Positions 36,611 through 49,096 of a DNA stretch of 64,000 bases are shown here, piece after piece; position 1 is the stretch's first letter; each line of letters begins with the position of its first letter. The notes under the pieces are model-generated. The model saw only the letters and a list, made by a program, of their open reading frames with translations. It was not told where the DNA came from and ran no database searches. The stretch is from Branchiostoma belcheri (taxonomy: Eukaryota; Chordata; Leptocardii; Amphioxiformes; Branchiostomatidae). The stretch lies in NCBI RefSeq assembly GCF_001625305.1, contig NW_017802491.1:4763797-4827796 (forward strand), read 5' to 3'. A program made the position numbers and the translations under genes.

Positions 36611-36990
36611 GCCCCTGTCACACACCTGTCTCGAATACTGTCTCACTCCCGGTCGGTCGGGAGAAGGTCGGGAGTAAGGTTGGCTGTGATTTGCTACTGT
36701 TCAGCTGCGCCAGCCGAAAGTTTCAAAATGTTCGGGTGTGGACCGTAGGTTGAGACATGGTTGAGGACCGGTCGGCCGGTAGTCTGGAGTAGGTCAACAG
36801 TGATCGGGGCATGGTTGCAGTCTGGCAATTTGACTAAAATTTAACTCAACCATTTGGTTCGATTCATAAAGAAATGCATGGCCTAAATCTGGTCACTGCT
36901 CCCGAGCTTGAGCCAACCTCGGTTGGTTGGTGGTCGGGGGAAGGTTCTGAATGTTGTATCGGGACGCAACAAGGCTAAACAGGAATCTTA
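36611..36990. mobile_element. Dispersed element, 'CCCCTGTCACACA' type
   Basis: Starts 'gcccctgtcacacacctg' and contains many 'ggtcgggagaaggt' and 'cggtcgg' words. A second copy is at 42478-42680. Non-coding. Confidence 0.5.
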
Positions 36991-38034
36991 GTGCCACTAA
37001 TGTGCAGGGCACAGGGACACGTTCTCCCAATTTTTTCGCAATCACGAAAAATACGTGTGTAAATGAGTTGAAAGCACGTAATTGAACCTGGGCGATATGG
37101 ATACCAGGTATTAGTACATGATGAAAAGCAGCTTCGCGCCACGTTTACAAACTTACTGTCTGTATTTCAACATCCTACTATAGTATATTCTAGCTAAATA
37201 CGCATTCTGGGAGTGACATTTCTAGACTAGCTAGGCTTCATTTCGGCGTCCGTAACGCTTCACGGTCTACACGTTTTGTCAGAATAGATGCGTTTTCTCA
37301 GAGCTCGAGCTTCACCACTACCCTTTGAATGCCAAAGAAATGATGCAAATTACGGTGCAAGTTTCTGATATCATACTTAGCAGGGAGTCAGCACTAGTTA
37401 GAGGTACAGAAAGCCTCTGGCGATGATGGATATAATAGAAGGGCCATAGTGAAATATTTATTCGGACAAGGTTCCGCATAAAAGGAAGGTTTACTATTCT
37501 CTACTATTGCGCTATCATGTACGCCATCCGGACTTACGTAGGGATACGTCTGACATTTGCTGTAGAGATGAAAGGCATTACTATGTACATATGTATGGAT
37601 ACGACATGAGTCTGCTTCTTCGTGCTCCGTTCCAAGAAATGGCGTCTTTCACAATTCCACATGTTTTGACGCGTGGAAGAAACTTAAGGTTCCACGTTGC
37701 CAAAAATGATATTGAACCAACTTGAACACACCTATCTTCCATTGATAATGCTAGAATAGACAAACCCGTCTTGTTTTAAAAACTCTTATGTACATTGGGC
37801 CACAGTTTAACGGCAACTAGTTGCGCACAAGTCAAATAAACGATCACCAGCGGCAGTTGACGTCCCGACCTTACGGTCTGAAGGCAATATCGCCAACCAC
37901 TGTCCTACGCAAGCTATGTTAAAATCCAGAAGAAGCAATTCCCATATTGACGCCAATAAAAAGAATATCAGAGCTTTCCTTACAGGCAGAACTGCCCGTA
38001 AGTATGCCTGAAGCCCAGATGCAAATGGTCATAC

Positions 38035-38217
38035 CTGTACGTGTCTTCTACAGCAAACGGCTGAGCTCGGTCAGGACGGCGTCGGTGCAGACTGAGGCGT
38101 GAAGCCCGTTCTCCCGCCTTTTATACCCCGCCGCCCCGCGTCATCACATGGCCACAAACGTTCTCCTCTTCACACTAATGTGCATGTGGAGCACCCTGTT
38201 GTGACGCTCATGCAAAT
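38035..38217 (-). promoter_or_regulatory. TATA promoter and non-coding first exon of the peptide-precursor gene
   Basis: On the minus strand: an octamer site (ATTTGCAT, 38217-38210), TGACGC words, a GC-rich stretch, then GGGTATAAAAGGCGGG (TATA at 38125-38118). An initiator-like TCAGTC has its A at 38093, 32 bases on. A 59-base first exon (38093-38035) without ATG ends at CGTACAG|GTATGA. The next acceptor on this strand that opens a signal peptide is at 35043. The TATA, initiator and donor spacing is what a real start would show. The join to the downstream exons is inferred. Confidence 0.55.
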
Positions 38218-38229
38218 TTCAGCGAAAGG

Positions 38230-39831
38230 GCCGGGTCTACGTCAGAAGCTCATCAACATACAGAATTAATAATATGATATTTAATACCATTGGAAAAGAA
38301 AAGTTTAAAAGTATAACTGGTTTGTCCGAAATTTGAACTACCAACGGATTGCTGACCATGATAGAATAAAGTGTTCTGTACATACCTAGTGCCTATCCGA
38401 CGTTTCGGTGGCAGTGTTTGATCTTCTTTCACATCGAACTGTAGTTAGGTGTCTCAGTTGCGATGCAAAGCTATACAGTGACCTACCAACCTGATGAAAC
38501 TATTAAATGATGGTTGTGATAGTTGTTGATGATATTCTGCAGTATACGTCTAAGGTAAAGATATATATCTTCACAGTCCATTATTAACACTCAGAGGCAT
38601 AGTTATAGCCACTCTCAGACACCATATCTCGCCCTGTTTTGTGGTGAAAAAATACGACATGCATGTTCCTATCAGTCAGTTTAAAACCTATAACTAAGTA
38701 TTAGGATTGTGATGGCCTTGCTATATCTGTTATGGGCTGCATCCATGAAAACTACATGTACATCAAAGCATCCAGATGACAGGGACAGAACGCGTGGGAG
38801 CTTCAGTGTTGCACCTTTGATGTTCTGGCGCATGTTTCTAAATCAGACATCAAAGCCAACGCAAACGGTGTTTCTCAGTGCACATCTCCAGTGCCACGTT
38901 TTCCGGAACTGTTGCTACTGCTATGTATATGTAGGAAATGATATAGTAGTAAAAATGGTATATTACTGTCCTGCTAAAATAATCTTATTGGTACCAGCAG
39001 AGTTCAAATGTCACTTTGCTATCCTGATACCAGAGCAAAGATTACTTAAGACAGGCCTGGAGCATAGTTTGGCTTAGAAATTCAGATATGTCATTATGTT
39101 ACCAAAGACTTAAAGTGATGGCTTGTATCGTTCTAAATCCTCTAATTGCATCAGATCATAGACCGAGGGCTAAGGAGGCCCCTTCCCTTTCACTGTCTCA
39201 GTGACTAACACACAGTTAATATCTTGAATAAACGGCTTATTTACATTTTTTCAAGACATATCATACAGTTTAGGCTTCACCGGCTGGAATGAAGTATGAC
39301 TTACTATTAAATATAATCTCAAAACAATAAAGATATACACAAAAGTTACACATTGTGAACCTTACAGAGTGCTTGTCTCAATGCTTATTTGCGGTGCTAA
39401 TAAAATAACCCTTTACCATTGAGTAGGTCAACCAGGTAAGGCAGTGTACTTATGTGATATCTACATTTGAGCTAGATACAAGCAGGTAAAATATGTTATC
39501 GGGGACATTGTCCTATGCTATATGCAGGACTCAATACAGTAAATACTAACAGTACTCGGGCAAGGACCTTATGGAACTGACTCGGCATGGACATACGGAC
39601 TATGATAACTAGATTATGGATACAGGACAATGACCTCTGACCATTTGCCAGAGTACTGAATAATCGTCTCTACGATTGTGGGCATGAGACGGAAGAAGAA
39701 GAGGAGGGACTGTGTCTGTGCAGTCCAGCTGGTATAACGGCTTTCAGGTACAATGCACCAGGTGTTTCCTCCCCTTCATCTATCTCTTGAGGATAAGTAG
39801 GAACCGTAATGATAACGCGGAATCTTTGCAC
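38230..39831. other. Spacer, no gene seen
   Basis: AT-rich sequence upstream of the TATA promoter. The open frame at 38709-39077 has no recognisable features. Confidence 0.5.
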
Positions 39832-40920
39832 AGGATGTCCAATTAACAAACGTCTTAATCACCACAACTAATGAGGTCCTCAGAGTTCGTGTATTCTCCA
39901 CGTAAGTCCGCAGAACTGGCACTTGGTAGGCTCAATAAAAATGAAAGAAAAAAAAAACATTGTGAGGAAAGTTGAAGAAGATAGGACGTCCAATTAACAA
40001 AAAAGTTTTAACCATTAGAGCCAAAAAGGTCCTAAGAGTTTGTGAATTTTCCAGTTAAGTCCACAGGATTGGTACTTTGCAGGCTCTATAATAACAATGA
40101 AAAAAATAATTGTGAGTAAAGTTGAAGATGACAGGATGTCCAATTAACAAAAAGTTTCAACCATTAGAGCTACTGAGGTCCTAAGAGTTTGTGAATCTCC
40201 ATTTAAGTCCACAGGATTGGTTCTTTACAGGCTTTATGATAACAATGAAAGAAACGCACAAAAATCATTGTGAGGAAAGTTGAAGAAGACAGGACGTCCA
40301 ATTAACAAACAAAAGCCTTAACCGTCAGAGCTAGAGGGGTCCTGAGAGTTTGTTAATTCTCCATTTAAGTCCGCATGATTGGTACTTTGTAGGCTCTATA
40401 ATAACAATGAAAGGAAAAAAAATCATTGTGAGTAAAATTGAAGAAGACAGGATGTCCAACTATACTAACAAATAAAGGTCTCAACCATCAGAACTAACCT
40501 TATATTGAACTTCATATAACAGGATCTTATATTGCATGCAGTAGCTGGTATTGGTAGGTACTGCGTCTCGGTAGCCTATATAGAAATGAAGGGAAATCAT
40601 AAAAAAGAAGATAGGACGTCCAATTGACCTAAAAACGTCTCAACTATTAGAACTAACGAAGTCCGGAGAGTCATCATGCCAGTCCGTAGGATTGTTACCT
40701 GGTAGGGTCTATAATAACAATGAAAGGAAATCGCTCAAAAAGCATTGTACGTGATGGAAGTTGAAGAATACAGGACATCCAATTAACCAACATCTCATTA
40801 TCAGAAGTGGGGCAGTCCGTGCAGGTTTTGTATTCACCGGGCACGTCTGCGGATCTTGAAGAAGCTGGTATTGCCGAGTCTTGGGCATGAAGAGGGTAGA
40901 AATGGCTCTTCAAGGCGCTC
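39832..40920. repeat. Minisatellite of seven units, 150-164 bp each
   Basis: The anchor 'agga(c/t)gtccaattaac' begins units at 39832, 39983, 40133, 40291, 40449, 40613 and 40772. Each also holds 'gtcctragagtttgtgaattctcc', 'tttaagtccrcaggattggtac' and 'aggctctataataacaatgaaag'. The outer units are the most diverged, as in an expanding array. Confidence 0.85.
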
Positions 40921-41084
40921 TCGTCTCTCGGTACGCAAGTGAACTTTCTTTAACAATTCACACCGTCTCTTAATGAGTTGCTCATAAAAGATGGTATGAT
41001 CAACTTTCTATATAACTTTTAAAACTTCTTCTTTCAAGGTACAACTCTTTTTTACACAATACATACAATGTTAAGTTAGACATC

Positions 41085-41190
41085 TCGGTCGTTTGGCTAG
41101 CTGCAGTGATCGGCTCAGAACCAAGAGGTTCTAGGTTCGAATCCTGCGATGACACCGATCCTGTGTCCTCTTGGTGTTGGTGGCGTCATA
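41085..41190 (+). mobile_element. tRNA-derived SINE
   Basis: A tRNA-like head with a perfect box B (GGTTCGAATCC, 41134-41144), then 'tgcgatgacaccgatcctgtg'. The 70 bp around it aligns with the reverse complement of 47142-47215. It is not a tRNA gene: no closed acceptor stem. Confidence 0.6.
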
Positions 41191-42477
41191 AGAATAAGCT
41201 GAAACAGCGTAAGTATGCCGTCAACATGTCATGTTACTATGTTAAATGTTGCAATAAAATGTCTGAAAGTTTTTATTGTATGTACGGTGTTCTTACCAGA
41301 TGTCAACAGCCTAAAATACTGTGAACGTACCGCTATATTGTACATCTCACAAGTTAAGTGCATCCGATTTTAAGCCACAAAAGGTGAGGTCACAATGCTT
41401 TCATATAGACCTTTCGTGTGATATCTTTGATAGTTTCATCAACACGAAAATAACTTTGTGAAAATGTATTTAAATTCATTGTGAAAAAATAATAAAGAAA
41501 ATTATTAGAACATGATGAACGAAAATTATAGAAAACACGCCAAAACAGTTTTGTCGCCAGGCAATTTCTGGTTAAACAGGATGAATTAGATTTAGAGGCG
41601 CCCATGTCTTTCTGCATGTAGTGTATATTAGGAATAGTTAACATTAAATCAATGTAATATCAAAATGGGAAAAGGTTTTATTCCGTTCTTACTCCCGTCC
41701 AGTGACGCTCATAATTACACAGAAAAGATCTTCGGTTTTGAAATATGCTTCAGGATTTCCAGTTATTCAGTCCTTCAGCTTTAGTTATTGTGAAGTACTG
41801 AAATCTAGTGCATATAGCGAGCTCTTGGACTCTACCTTGAACTCTCAGCCGTCAGTTAGTGCTCGCTGAGTACATGTTTTTCTCAACACGTTTTAGTTTA
41901 ACAGCCCTTGAAATGAAGCATCCATTACCCAAGGTTACGTGTTGTTCACAGTCATGGATATCATAATCTCATTTAAAACTTTTCAACACAGAATGTTCAA
42001 AGTTCTGCAAATTTGGGACTGTCCTACTGCTGACATCTGCAGAATTAAGATGACCTAGATCACGCGAAATGGCTTCAGCAATCTGTCAAAAATTTATACT
42101 GCCCACGGCCGATGCTGTCGACAGGCCATCACTGCCTCCACTCTCTTCTGTATAACATTTTTCTTCTCACTGCCTCCCAAGTGAAACCCATCTTCTCTAG
42201 GTCTCTCGTGACAGTTTTAGTTGCCATGTCAGTTGTTTCGTGATGACTGGTGATTTCCTCATGTAGATGGCTTCACAGCGTCTTTTCACATAGAAGTCGT
42301 ATATACTGTCTAGTCCTTTGAATCTGTCGAATGTAACAATATTGCCATGTACCAAGGGATTCAAGCAGATTGCTTCTTTGTTGTGAAACTTTTAATGTGT
42401 TAGCTCTGTACTACGTACACTAGCAACACAGATAATACTTCGAACGCTGTGTTTTTAGGTCAACCGATAACGTTCAA
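41191..42477. other. Spacer, no gene seen
   Basis: AT-rich with no supported open frame. Confidence 0.45.
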
Positions 42478-42680
42478 AGTCCCTGTCACACATTTACATA
42501 TTTTGACCACAGAACAAGACCGCAAAGTCGGTTGGTATTCGCCGAGGTCAGTGACTATTCGGCTGCGACAAACGAATGTTTAAAAATATTGAAAACATTC
42601 GGGCGTTGGTCGGGAGGTTAGAGTGAATGATACTTGGTCGAGGGAAGGTCCTGAATGTGTGGCATGGGTTTGGGTTTTGA
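42478..42680. mobile_element. Dispersed element, 'CCCTGTCACACA' type
   Basis: 'gtccctgtcacacatttac...gaccgcaaagtcggttggta...cgggcgttggtcgggaggtt' matches the element at 36611. After it, 42937-43075 holds an imperfect tandem repeat around 'cattgttcgcacctggcttttgtc'. Confidence 0.5.
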
Positions 42681-43515
42681 ACACTTTGAAACTCTTAGAG
42701 AATCTGCTAGAATCAACCAGAAAAGTTCAGAAAAAAAGTTTCCTCCTCGAGGAACCCAACTTGTCACATTAGTGTTCGTCTTGCAAATCTCAAAAATTCC
42801 TTTCAACAGACGTATTGTAGGTTTTTGAATGGTGGCAATAGATTGGCTACGTTCCTATAGACTTTTTGTTCAGCTTTGTATGATGTTAAAAGAACTTTGT
42901 ACAATGCGATCTCATTAGAGTGCACATGTATCCAACATTGTTCGCACCTGGCTTTTGTCAGAATAGGCTCTAAGAATACTAGTAGTGGCAAAAGGAGGTC
43001 AATTGCCTCATTAAAGAGTAGGCACCATTGTCCGTACATGGCTTTTGTCAACAGAATAGACACTACGATGAGGATGGTCCATTCATCTTTTTTCTTCCTC
43101 TTTTGGCAGAACAAAGAATCGCCTCTATTTTAGCAATTTTGAAGTCGGCGATAATTGGCTCGTGGGCAGGGAAAGTACGAATTATCCGAGTGCAATATGT
43201 TCTCCAAAAGACGCTTGAACAAAGTATCACCCTGGCTGTTTTTCAGTTGGTTCTTTTGTTCTTTACAAAAGACACATGGATAATTATGTGCTGGTTGCTC
43301 ACGGCACTGAGAGACTTTATATACGAGTGGCCGTTCAGTCAAAAGGAAACAGTAAGTAAAAGTTTAGTTATGAAACTTGGTAACTTTCAGGACTACTGAG
43401 ATTCGCTGTATGTGAATCAAACAGCACACGCTTGATTTCAATGGGCGATAAGAAACACCTTCCAGTCTAAGTTAAACTTTCTGAATTACTATGCACTCAG
43501 TCTGTCTGTTTTCCA

Positions 43516-43981
43516 TTAGGCCACACCATGTAAATTTTATGGATGACGTCCTTTGGGGACCCTATATCTAATGCGACAGGGCGAAAAAAAACAAGAAGGG
43601 CCCTAAAAAATAAGATGCCTAGATTAGAAATATACTAAGAGACGACAAATGTTAGGACACAAATTGAATGAGGTGACACAGATTAACAAGCAAGAAGTCT
43701 TTTATTCATCATCAAAATAGCAATAAATCAGGTGGAACAGCAGTTATCGTCCTGTCCTGTTTCTTTCACATTTTTGCAGGCCTGCAGAAACATTTTAGCA
43801 TGTGCTCTTTACCCATTTTGCGTTACGGGTTTCACGTCAATCTAACGATTTGCGGCACTGTTGTGACTCTTTGGTCATAGTTGCAGGAAGCGGAATTTCT
43901 TGTTTTTTTTTTCTAGGAACAGGCCAAAATTAATGCGCGCGAGGACGTCATCCATAAAAAATTTACTTGGTGTGGCCTTAT
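43516..43981. mobile_element. 466 bp inverted-repeat element, TTAGGCC family
   Basis: The left end 'ttaggccacaccatgtaaat...tatggatgacgtcct' is the reverse complement, with few changes, of the right end. No coding capacity. Single-ended relatives are at 26842, 44970 and 63885. A short TA or TTA target duplication is possible. Confidence 0.75.
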
Positions 43982-44969
43982 GTGACATTGGGACAATTAA
44001 AGAAGTAACTTTTCTGGTCATTTTTTTTACAATGTAAGTTGACTCAACACTTACATTGCAGATATACGTGCCATTCAGGAAGTGCAGGTGTTAGAATCTG
44101 TTGCCTAACGGGTGTGATTGAAAGCTTGAAAGACAGCTGACAGTCATGTTTGCTTACATTCTTGTAGTTTATGGTGGCACCACAAACTGTGTTGGCACCA
44201 CAAACTGAGTGCTTCTCGTGTGGGCTGATTTAGCATCAATCATAAATAGCAGAAACGCGAGATAATTGCACAAATATGTTGAAAAAAAATTGGATAACTT
44301 ACAACAATAATAACACAAATTATTATTTTAAATAAAATATTTAAATTTTTGGTGCTAAAATGTTACACAATGCCCCTTTAACATCGCAGTGTGTAGGCTC
44401 ACCTGTGGGAGAGGAAAACGCAATAGGAAACAGTAAGAAAAGCAGGCGGTCCGAATGCCGGACGGGACACTTCCTACCCCATCAAGGCTGTGTCCTTGTT
44501 CATGTGAAGACTACTAAAGAGAGCTTGCGTCATATCCCGTCTCTAGTAGTGTCTAATTGGGCTCCATTCTAAACTGAAGATGCTCGAACCACCCAAATGT
44601 GCAGTCTTGCCGCTCGTTAGTGATAAACGAGGACCATTAGCGTCTGCCTGTGTTGGAGAGTAGCTCATGTCGGGTACTCAAAACTTTACAACTTCAACAC
44701 GAAGGTTTGAAAGTCGTTATGTCCAATGAGGCTGGCAACCGTGGACGTAGACATACTTGTCATTACAAAGTGTCCACTCGTGCCCAAGTATATGGTTCGG
44801 CACGAGTATATGTAGTAACACTAGTAGTACTCAGACACTCACTCTGTACATCGAGATTTTTTTATTTCACTGCGAACTCTCTCCACTTCTCCCTCTCCAC
44901 TTCTCCCCTTCTCCCTGACAGCTCTCATCGATATCCTTACTTCTGCTCAGTTTTTACATAATTTTCAAG
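43982..44969. other. Spacer, no gene seen
   Basis: AT-rich with two small open frames and no support. Ends in a pyrimidine-rich run (44876-44920). Confidence 0.45.
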
Positions 44970-45068
44970 TTAGGCCATGTTGATTTGATTATATGGATGA
45001 CGTCCGCGAATGCGTGAATTTTCGTCTGTTTCCAAAAACTTTCGACCAAACTGTAAATCGTGCAAAGC
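44970..45068. mobile_element. TTAGGCC...TATGGATGACGTCC element end
   Basis: 'ttaggccatgttgatttgattatatggatgacgtccg...ctgtaaatcgtgcaaag' matches 26842-26940 closely. Confidence 0.65.
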
Positions 45069-45351
45069 AGCTGAAAAATGGGCAAGTACATGCTGTAAAT
45101 AGCAAAAACTATTGGAAAATGACACTAAATGTCGTAGAATGCCAATCTTAATTTCAAAGTTAAAGAAGAAAACGTGAAGAAATGAAAATGGAGAGTTTTT
45201 ATTCACCATAGCATACCGCGAAATTTAGAGCCGTCCAATTCTGGATGAGGAAATCTGTCTGATGTACATCTTGCTGTCAAGTTCGTACCATGTTTTCGCC
45301 ATTGTTTCAATACTCGATTCGTTTGAAATAGCCCAAAGGCAAGATACACAA

Positions 45352-45435
45352 GGAGTCCCTTTATATTCGGTGCCACCAATAGATATTATTGGCGGCACCG
45401 AGAATAAAAGGGCTCCACGTTCTAGCGGCTAGAAC
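45352..45435. repeat. Two adjacent palindromes
   Basis: 45352-45416 is a 65 bp near-perfect palindrome (arms about 30 bp, 'attcggtgccaccaata' type). Immediately after it, GTTCTAGC-G-GCTAGAAC is a perfect 17 bp palindrome. Confidence 0.75.
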
Positions 45436-45475
45436 CAGCCTACAACAAGCAACCGTTTTCTGTCAGCGACTTTCC

Positions 45476-46820
45476 ATCTTTGCCTAGCTCTCAGATATCA
45501 GTACGCTATATTAAAGGGTTGATTCAACTTACAACATTAAAGAAAATGACCAAGATATCGATGTTGAAAATCAATTTTACTGCCCTACTTCTTGGTGCAT
45601 TTTGTAACCCTAAAAGATTAATATCTTCTGAGTTTTTAGTGTAAAGACTCCCATTCATCTGTAAGCCACATGCCGTGGCACGTTACACAGATTCACGCGT
45701 GGAAACGTACGTGTTCACGTATGGTAAGTACGGTTTCAACAACACCACTCGGGCTGGAGCTGACACATAGCCAGTAATGTGCGCACGGACAGCGGCTACG
45801 TGAGGTACCGGCTACGGCTGCCATGACGGTGTCTTATCGCCATGTGGCGCTTTTCAACTAAACTTAAAGTTGCTAGGGATAAGATCCAACAAGTAGAAAT
45901 TTAAAAAAAATGTATATATTCTGGGGCCTTTTGGCTACGGAATGCCATAGCCAGAGAATAAACTTCGTCACCGTCGGAAAGTTCTATTTGATTGCGTGAG
46001 AGTGGGAGGTGTGGCCATTTACATCATGGCGAACCAAGACTGCTTCATCAACGACATCATAGTGATCATATGAAGGCAGGCCAAAATCGGCCGTTGGTCA
46101 TCATGGTGTGATACTACCTATGTACCGTACTGTATAGCATCATTGATGATAACAGATAGTAGCACACACATGGTTGCAATCCTTTCCTTCTAAGTAGTAC
46201 TACGTAGATAGAGCTAAGACTCAAATGTCAGCTTCAGCCCATGCAGCCGATCCCGGACAACGTCAGGCCGCTTACCGCTGGACACTATATTCGGCCGACT
46301 GACAATATGTCTCATATGTCAACTGCCGTTGCCTACGGTTCATTACTGTATCTTGGCGAGAAACAGGTCACTAAAGCCACAGTCACGAACACTGCACACT
46401 GCACAATGTGAGTAAAAGGTACATCAGCCACCCACTCCCACCCACCGGTGTAATCACTAATCCCCACTCCGCACCGGCATCATTTGTCACCGTTCTCCGC
46501 TCTAATTGGGTTTCCCCACTGGTTATTTACCAATTTACCGTGCAGTTTGGCGGCCTCCGGCGGGACCACATGTCATTACGGCACGGTAAGTAAAGATAGT
46601 GCCAGCCCTTTCAACTCATTAGTCCTGATTCTCAGGACTGATTCGCTCTGAATCATGGCAATTTCTCCGACCTCGGAGTTTTGTTGAAAATGTATACTGT
46701 TTAACCTCGTTCTAATCACCCTTTATTATCATAACGGGTTGGTAATCACATGCTTTCATCTTTTAATATGTAGCACAGATAAAAAACATGTATACATGTA
46801 TAAGGGCACGTCAGAAATTC
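45476..46820. other. Spacer, no gene seen
   Basis: 46230-46590 is more GC-rich than its surroundings and ends at a donor-like CACG|GTAAGTAA, but no convincing reading frame accompanies it. Confidence 0.4.
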
Positions 46821-47279
46821 GGTGTTTATGTGTGTGTTTATATGTTTTGTATGTGTGTTCGTGTTTGTGTACCCGTGTGTGTGTTCTAGTGGGCTTTGTG
46901 TGGGTTTATGTTTGTATGTGAATGATTGTTGATTTGTGTGTCTATGTGTATGCTTGTGCGTGTGTGTGTGAATCTGTGTGTTTATGTGTGCGTCAGAGTT
47001 TATGTTTTATTATTATTCTAACATCTAACACAAGACATGGTGACGGCACGTTCAAGTATTCTTATTTTTATGCCGCCACCAACGCAGAGGACAATAGACA
47101 ACACTCATTTTCACCTGTGTGGAAAGTCATGTCAAGTGCCTTTACCAAGGCCACAAGATCGGTGGCATGAAGGGATTCAAACTCAGGACCTCTTGGTTCT
47201 GAGCCGAACACTCTGCTGTTACGCCATGTGACCTGTTTGTTTGTGTGTGCGTGTGTGTGTGTGCGTGTGTGTGTGTGTG

Positions 47280-47315
<36 letters not shown>

Positions 47316-47375
47316 GTGTGTGTGTGTGCGTGCGTGCGTGCGTGTGTGTCAGTGTGTGTGTGCGTGCGTGTGTGT

Positions 47376-47411
<36 letters not shown>

Positions 47412-47430
47412 ACGTGCGTGTGTGTATAAT
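46820..47430. repeat. TG-rich microsatellite (two blocks)
   Basis: 46820-46995 is an impure TG-rich stretch. 47228-47430 is mostly (TG)n with CG interruptions. Open frames across it (Val/Cys repeats) are artefacts. Confidence 0.9.
47071..47232 (-). mobile_element. tRNA-derived SINE
   Basis: On the minus strand, 'cggctcagaaccaagaggtcctgagtttgaatccc' with box B AGTTTGAATCC, then 'ccaccgatcttgtggccttggtaaaggcac'. It is a clear relative of the copy at 41085. Confidence 0.65.
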
Positions 47431-47554
47431 GTTTCGTGTACAACTCTCCAGTATGTGTGGTTGTCCGTCCACCCGTTGTCAGTGTGGTACGTAGCTGAGT
47501 AATATCACCACTGCGCTGAGTGCTCAGTGACGAATCGCTTTGTGATCCTATTTT

Positions 47555-47860
47555 GTGCCGCAGATTCAGAGGTTAACCTCTCTCCTAAACCTCCGGCTTT
47601 ACCAAAGGGAAATCAACGGCAGTGAAAACACGTTATCTACTGCCGAGGTCCGGCGGTTGGAATGAGAGTGAATGATCACGAGGTAATGAAGACATGTGCT
47701 TCTCGCTAACAGAGGCGATTATTCCTCCTCTCGGTCCGCTGCCCACTCCGTTCCGGTTGAACGGGATTCCTCACCAATCATGTGAGAAAGTCTCCGCAGA
47801 TTACATGACATGGGAACCCCGGAAATGACCTCTGCAGCTGTAATTACAGTTCTAGATCCT
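47555..47860. promoter_or_regulatory. Candidate conserved non-coding block
   Basis: Balanced composition among AT-rich and repeat DNA, with homeodomain-type words (GCTGTAATTACAG palindrome) and no open frame. Suggestive only; sequence comparison is needed to call it. 47861-49096 shows no gene. Confidence 0.2.
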
Positions 47861-49096
47861 TCCTAAAGGTGTGGGCTCATTCGTCGTAAGTCGTCCTACG
47901 ATTTTGGTGCTGTACAATTTTTAATCAGTTTTAAACAGTCTACCACACAAAGTAAAATCTGCACCCAAAAGCAGTTTTCGGAGGAGCTACTTGTATGTGT
48001 AAACTTGTTGATAGTTGTATTTCGTATTTTGATCTGTCACAGTGATCTGCATTTGCGTCTCTTTTAAAATATCTTCAGGAAGAATAGAATTTTAAACAAC
48101 TAAATATGAAGCTAATGAAGAAATAAAATATCCAACTAACAGTGGAGAAGCATCTAAAGCAGACGTTTTCGTAACAAGGCAGCTGAGTTTTGCACGACAT
48201 ACTAGTATGTGCACAACTGCCCCACGAATGCCCCCGACTTGTTGTTTTACTGATGTTCCTATCAATGTACTATCATTACATAGATAATTGATAACCTGCC
48301 TTAACGTCTTTCTTATCTACAGTAAAAACACATTCAAACGGACAAAGGCTTCCAACACCGATGTGTAATGTTTCTCTTGTGCCATTGTCTTCCCCATTTG
48401 TCTCCACTTATTTCACAATTTTTCAGTATTCTTGTTCAGATTTTTTCTACGACAGTGAAAGCTGTGCCCGTAAATAAAGAGCTGAGTCGGTCTAGGTCTA
48501 CACGTTGGCACAACAAAGGTCCACACTGCTTACACATGATTATTCATATATTTTACATCGCAGACGAAATGCCTTTCCACGCATCTTTTTCCTATTTCAT
48601 CTACAAAAACTCGGAAACTGTCAATTCTGTAATACACATGTTAAAACTGAATATTGATTTTTAAATTAGTACTTTATCTTTGATCCGCCCCCTCTATTGA
48701 TCCATTGGACACCTGTATATCTGTGTTCTGTATCTGTATAGCCGGTATGACCGCTCTTCGGCGTAACACACCAGGCATTCATCAATGTCCAAACCTATTC
48801 TCGTAAAGCCTCGTCAGTCAGTTCAATAGTTCAGCGGCCCCTTATGATAAACAGAGGCAATTAGAAACGTGACCCACTTCATTAGCTCTACGTTGTTACA
48901 ATGGCTAGGTACTAGTGTACGATATTTCAAGAAGTTTTCCATGTCATATTTTGTATACATGTATAAGCTGAAGTAAGGAATAAAGGTCTTCGATACATTA
49001 ATTCTCGCATTTACACAATTCTGCCAACTGGAGAAAGAACACTACCAGGATCGTTATTCTGGAGAAAATTTAAAGTGAGATTTTGGCATGAATCCG

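Noticed and set aside
41085..41190. Possible tRNA gene (perfect box B)
   Set aside because: No acceptor-stem closure and a second copy with a shared non-tRNA tail; a SINE instead.
47228..47502. Cys/Val-rich open frames
   Set aside because: Translation of a TG microsatellite.
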